Source of the DNA: SYIM01 sp044359405
GTDB taxonomy: Bacteria > Pseudomonadota > Gammaproteobacteria > Burkholderiales > Burkholderiaceae_E
Length of the DNA: 13,101 nucleotides
NCBI GenBank assembly: GCA_044359405.1
Contig: JBIKMC010000075.1
Location: 1 to 13,101 of the forward strand
Reading direction: 5' to 3'
The notes below the pieces were generated by a model that was not told where the DNA came from, did no database searches, and saw nothing but the letters and a program-made list of their open reading frames with translations. Positions 12,297 to 13,101 of this stretch are shown in pieces; position 1 is the stretch's first letter, and every line of letters begins with the position of its first letter. A program made the translations under genes and the position numbers.

Positions 12297-13101
12297 CAGC
12301 CGGTGCGCTTCTTGCGGTATGCGTAGGTTTCATCGAAGCGGCGCTTCAGGTAGTCGCCCCAGGTAATTGGCGCGTACTTGGCAGGCCGCTGTTCAGATTG
12401 ACACGAGGGTATGCAGGAGACCACCGTGTGATAGGACGGATCAAAGAAGAACGGAATTGAATAGCGCTGACGACCGCTGGTGTTGATGACGCGATGCGGC
12501 GTCGACACCCAAGTGTCATTGGTCCACTGCATCAGCATATCGGCAATGTTCACGACAAAGGTATCGGGAATGTAGGGCGCATCAATCCAGCCACCCCCAC
12601 GGCGACGAACCTGAAGTCCGCCCACCTCGTCTTGCGCGAGTATCGTCATGAATCCGTAATCAGTGTGGGGCGCAATGCCAAATTCGTTATCCGCCCGTGT
12701 AGGCGGCTGCGACGGGTAATGCAGCAGCCGCACAAATGGCATGGGCTTGGTGAAGTGCTCTCTGAAAAACACCTCGGGCAATTCGAGAGCCAGCGCAAAA
12801 ATACCCAGCATTTCATGGCCCAGCTGCAACAGGCGCGCGTGATACGCCTCGACGGTCTGGCGGAACTGCGGGTAACCCTGCGGCCACTGATTGGGGCCGT
12901 GCATCGCGACGCCAGCCTTCACGTCTGCATCATCAGGCCCAAGGTCAAGACCCATCAGAAAGGTTTCATTGAAATTCGGTTTGACCTCATCGGAATAGGT
13001 CGCGTTGTTGATGCCAATATAGCCACGGTGCGATTGATTGATTCGCACCGACTGCTTAACATCATCTGGAAGCGCGAAAAACGCAGCCGACTCGGCAAAG
13101 G
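12296..13101 (-). CDS. IPNS-type 2-oxoglutarate/Fe(II)-dependent oxygenase, partial at 5' end
   Basis: The last 268 codons are in the window. The frame is open to the edge (upstream residues include AAFFALPDDVKQSV, typical of the N-terminal DIOX_N region), so the GTG at 13048 is not the true start. The Fe(II) ligands are the HTD of GIAPHTDYGF and the distal His of STPHRVINTSG; the 2-oxoglutarate-binding RxS is in RYSIPFFFDP. The segment RGYIGINNATYSDEVKPNFNE is typical of the isopenicillin N synthase-like family of bacterial oxygenases, which hydroxylate or otherwise oxidise small molecules with 2OG and O2. Isopenicillin synthesis itself is unlikely without any penicillin genes. It is on the same strand as, and upstream of, the ABC operon, with a terminator and promoter between them. 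The substrate is unknown. Confidence 0.88.
   Translation of the reverse strand, partial: FAESAAFFALPDDVKQSVRINQSHRGYIGINNATYSDEVKPNFNETFLMGLDLGPDDADVKAGVAMHGPNQWPQGYPQFRQTVEAYHARLLQLGHEMLGIFALALELPEVFFREHFTKPMPFVRLLHYPSQPPTRADNEFGIAPHTDYGFMTILAQDEVGGLQVRRRGGGWIDAPYIPDTFVVNIADMLMQWTNDTWVSTPHRVINTSGRQRYSIPFFFDPSYHTVVSCIPSCQSEQRPAKYAPITWGDYLKRRFDETYAYRKKRTG

Noticed and set aside
12145..12333. Longer start for the substrate-binding protein
   Set aside because: It would bury the signal peptide and cross a terminator and promoter; the AAGGAG site supports the ATG at 12144.
1..13101. CRISPR array, insertion sequence, prophage or tRNA attachment site
   Set aside because: No regularly spaced repeats, transposase or integrase motifs, terminal inverted repeats or tRNA-like cloverleaf were seen on reading either strand.

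Overview
The window looks like a chromosomal segment of a GC-rich (about 60% by eye) betaproteobacterium, most likely Burkholderiales and perhaps Alcaligenaceae-like. The main reasons are a thiolase very close to Cupriavidus necator BktB, the end of an intracellular polyhydroxybutyrate (PHB) depolymerase, a short soluble RnfB directly before nth, and a DUF1841 gene. I cannot name the genus. There are no tRNA or rRNA genes, insertion sequences, CRISPR arrays or phage genes that I can see.

Plus strand, 1-6227. The 3' end of phaZ overlaps rnfB (rsxB), which overlaps nth. DUF1841, a DUF47/PhoU-like gene and pit follow with short gaps. DUF47 plus Pit is a classic low-affinity phosphate uptake pair. 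After a 98-bp gap with its own likely -10 box comes bktB, a 3-ketothiolase whose Cys90/His350/Cys380 match C. necator numbering. A 12-helix MFS transporter begins 16 bp after it. PhaZ and BktB both touch PHA metabolism, but they are separated by housekeeping genes.

Minus strand, 13101-6336. The order of transcription is an IPNS-type 2-oxoglutarate/Fe(II) oxygenase (5' end outside the window), a good intrinsic terminator, a 151-bp AT-rich intergenic region with a candidate promoter, then an NMT1/taurine-type ABC importer (binding protein, permease, ATPase), a metal-dependent amidohydrolase with an unrecognised C-terminal extension of about 118 residues, a 105-aa Rieske protein whose start overlaps the amidohydrolase stop, and finally hemL. 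hemL is probably a housekeeping gene that sits downstream by chance. The plus and minus blocks converge at 6228-6335.

The most interesting part is 7692-13101. It looks like a scavenging and breakdown pathway for a small organic molecule: import by an ABC system, hydrolysis by the amidohydrolase and, if functionally linked, oxidation by the 2OG oxygenase. An orphan Rieske protein is translationally coupled to the hydrolase. The substrate cannot be read from the sequence.
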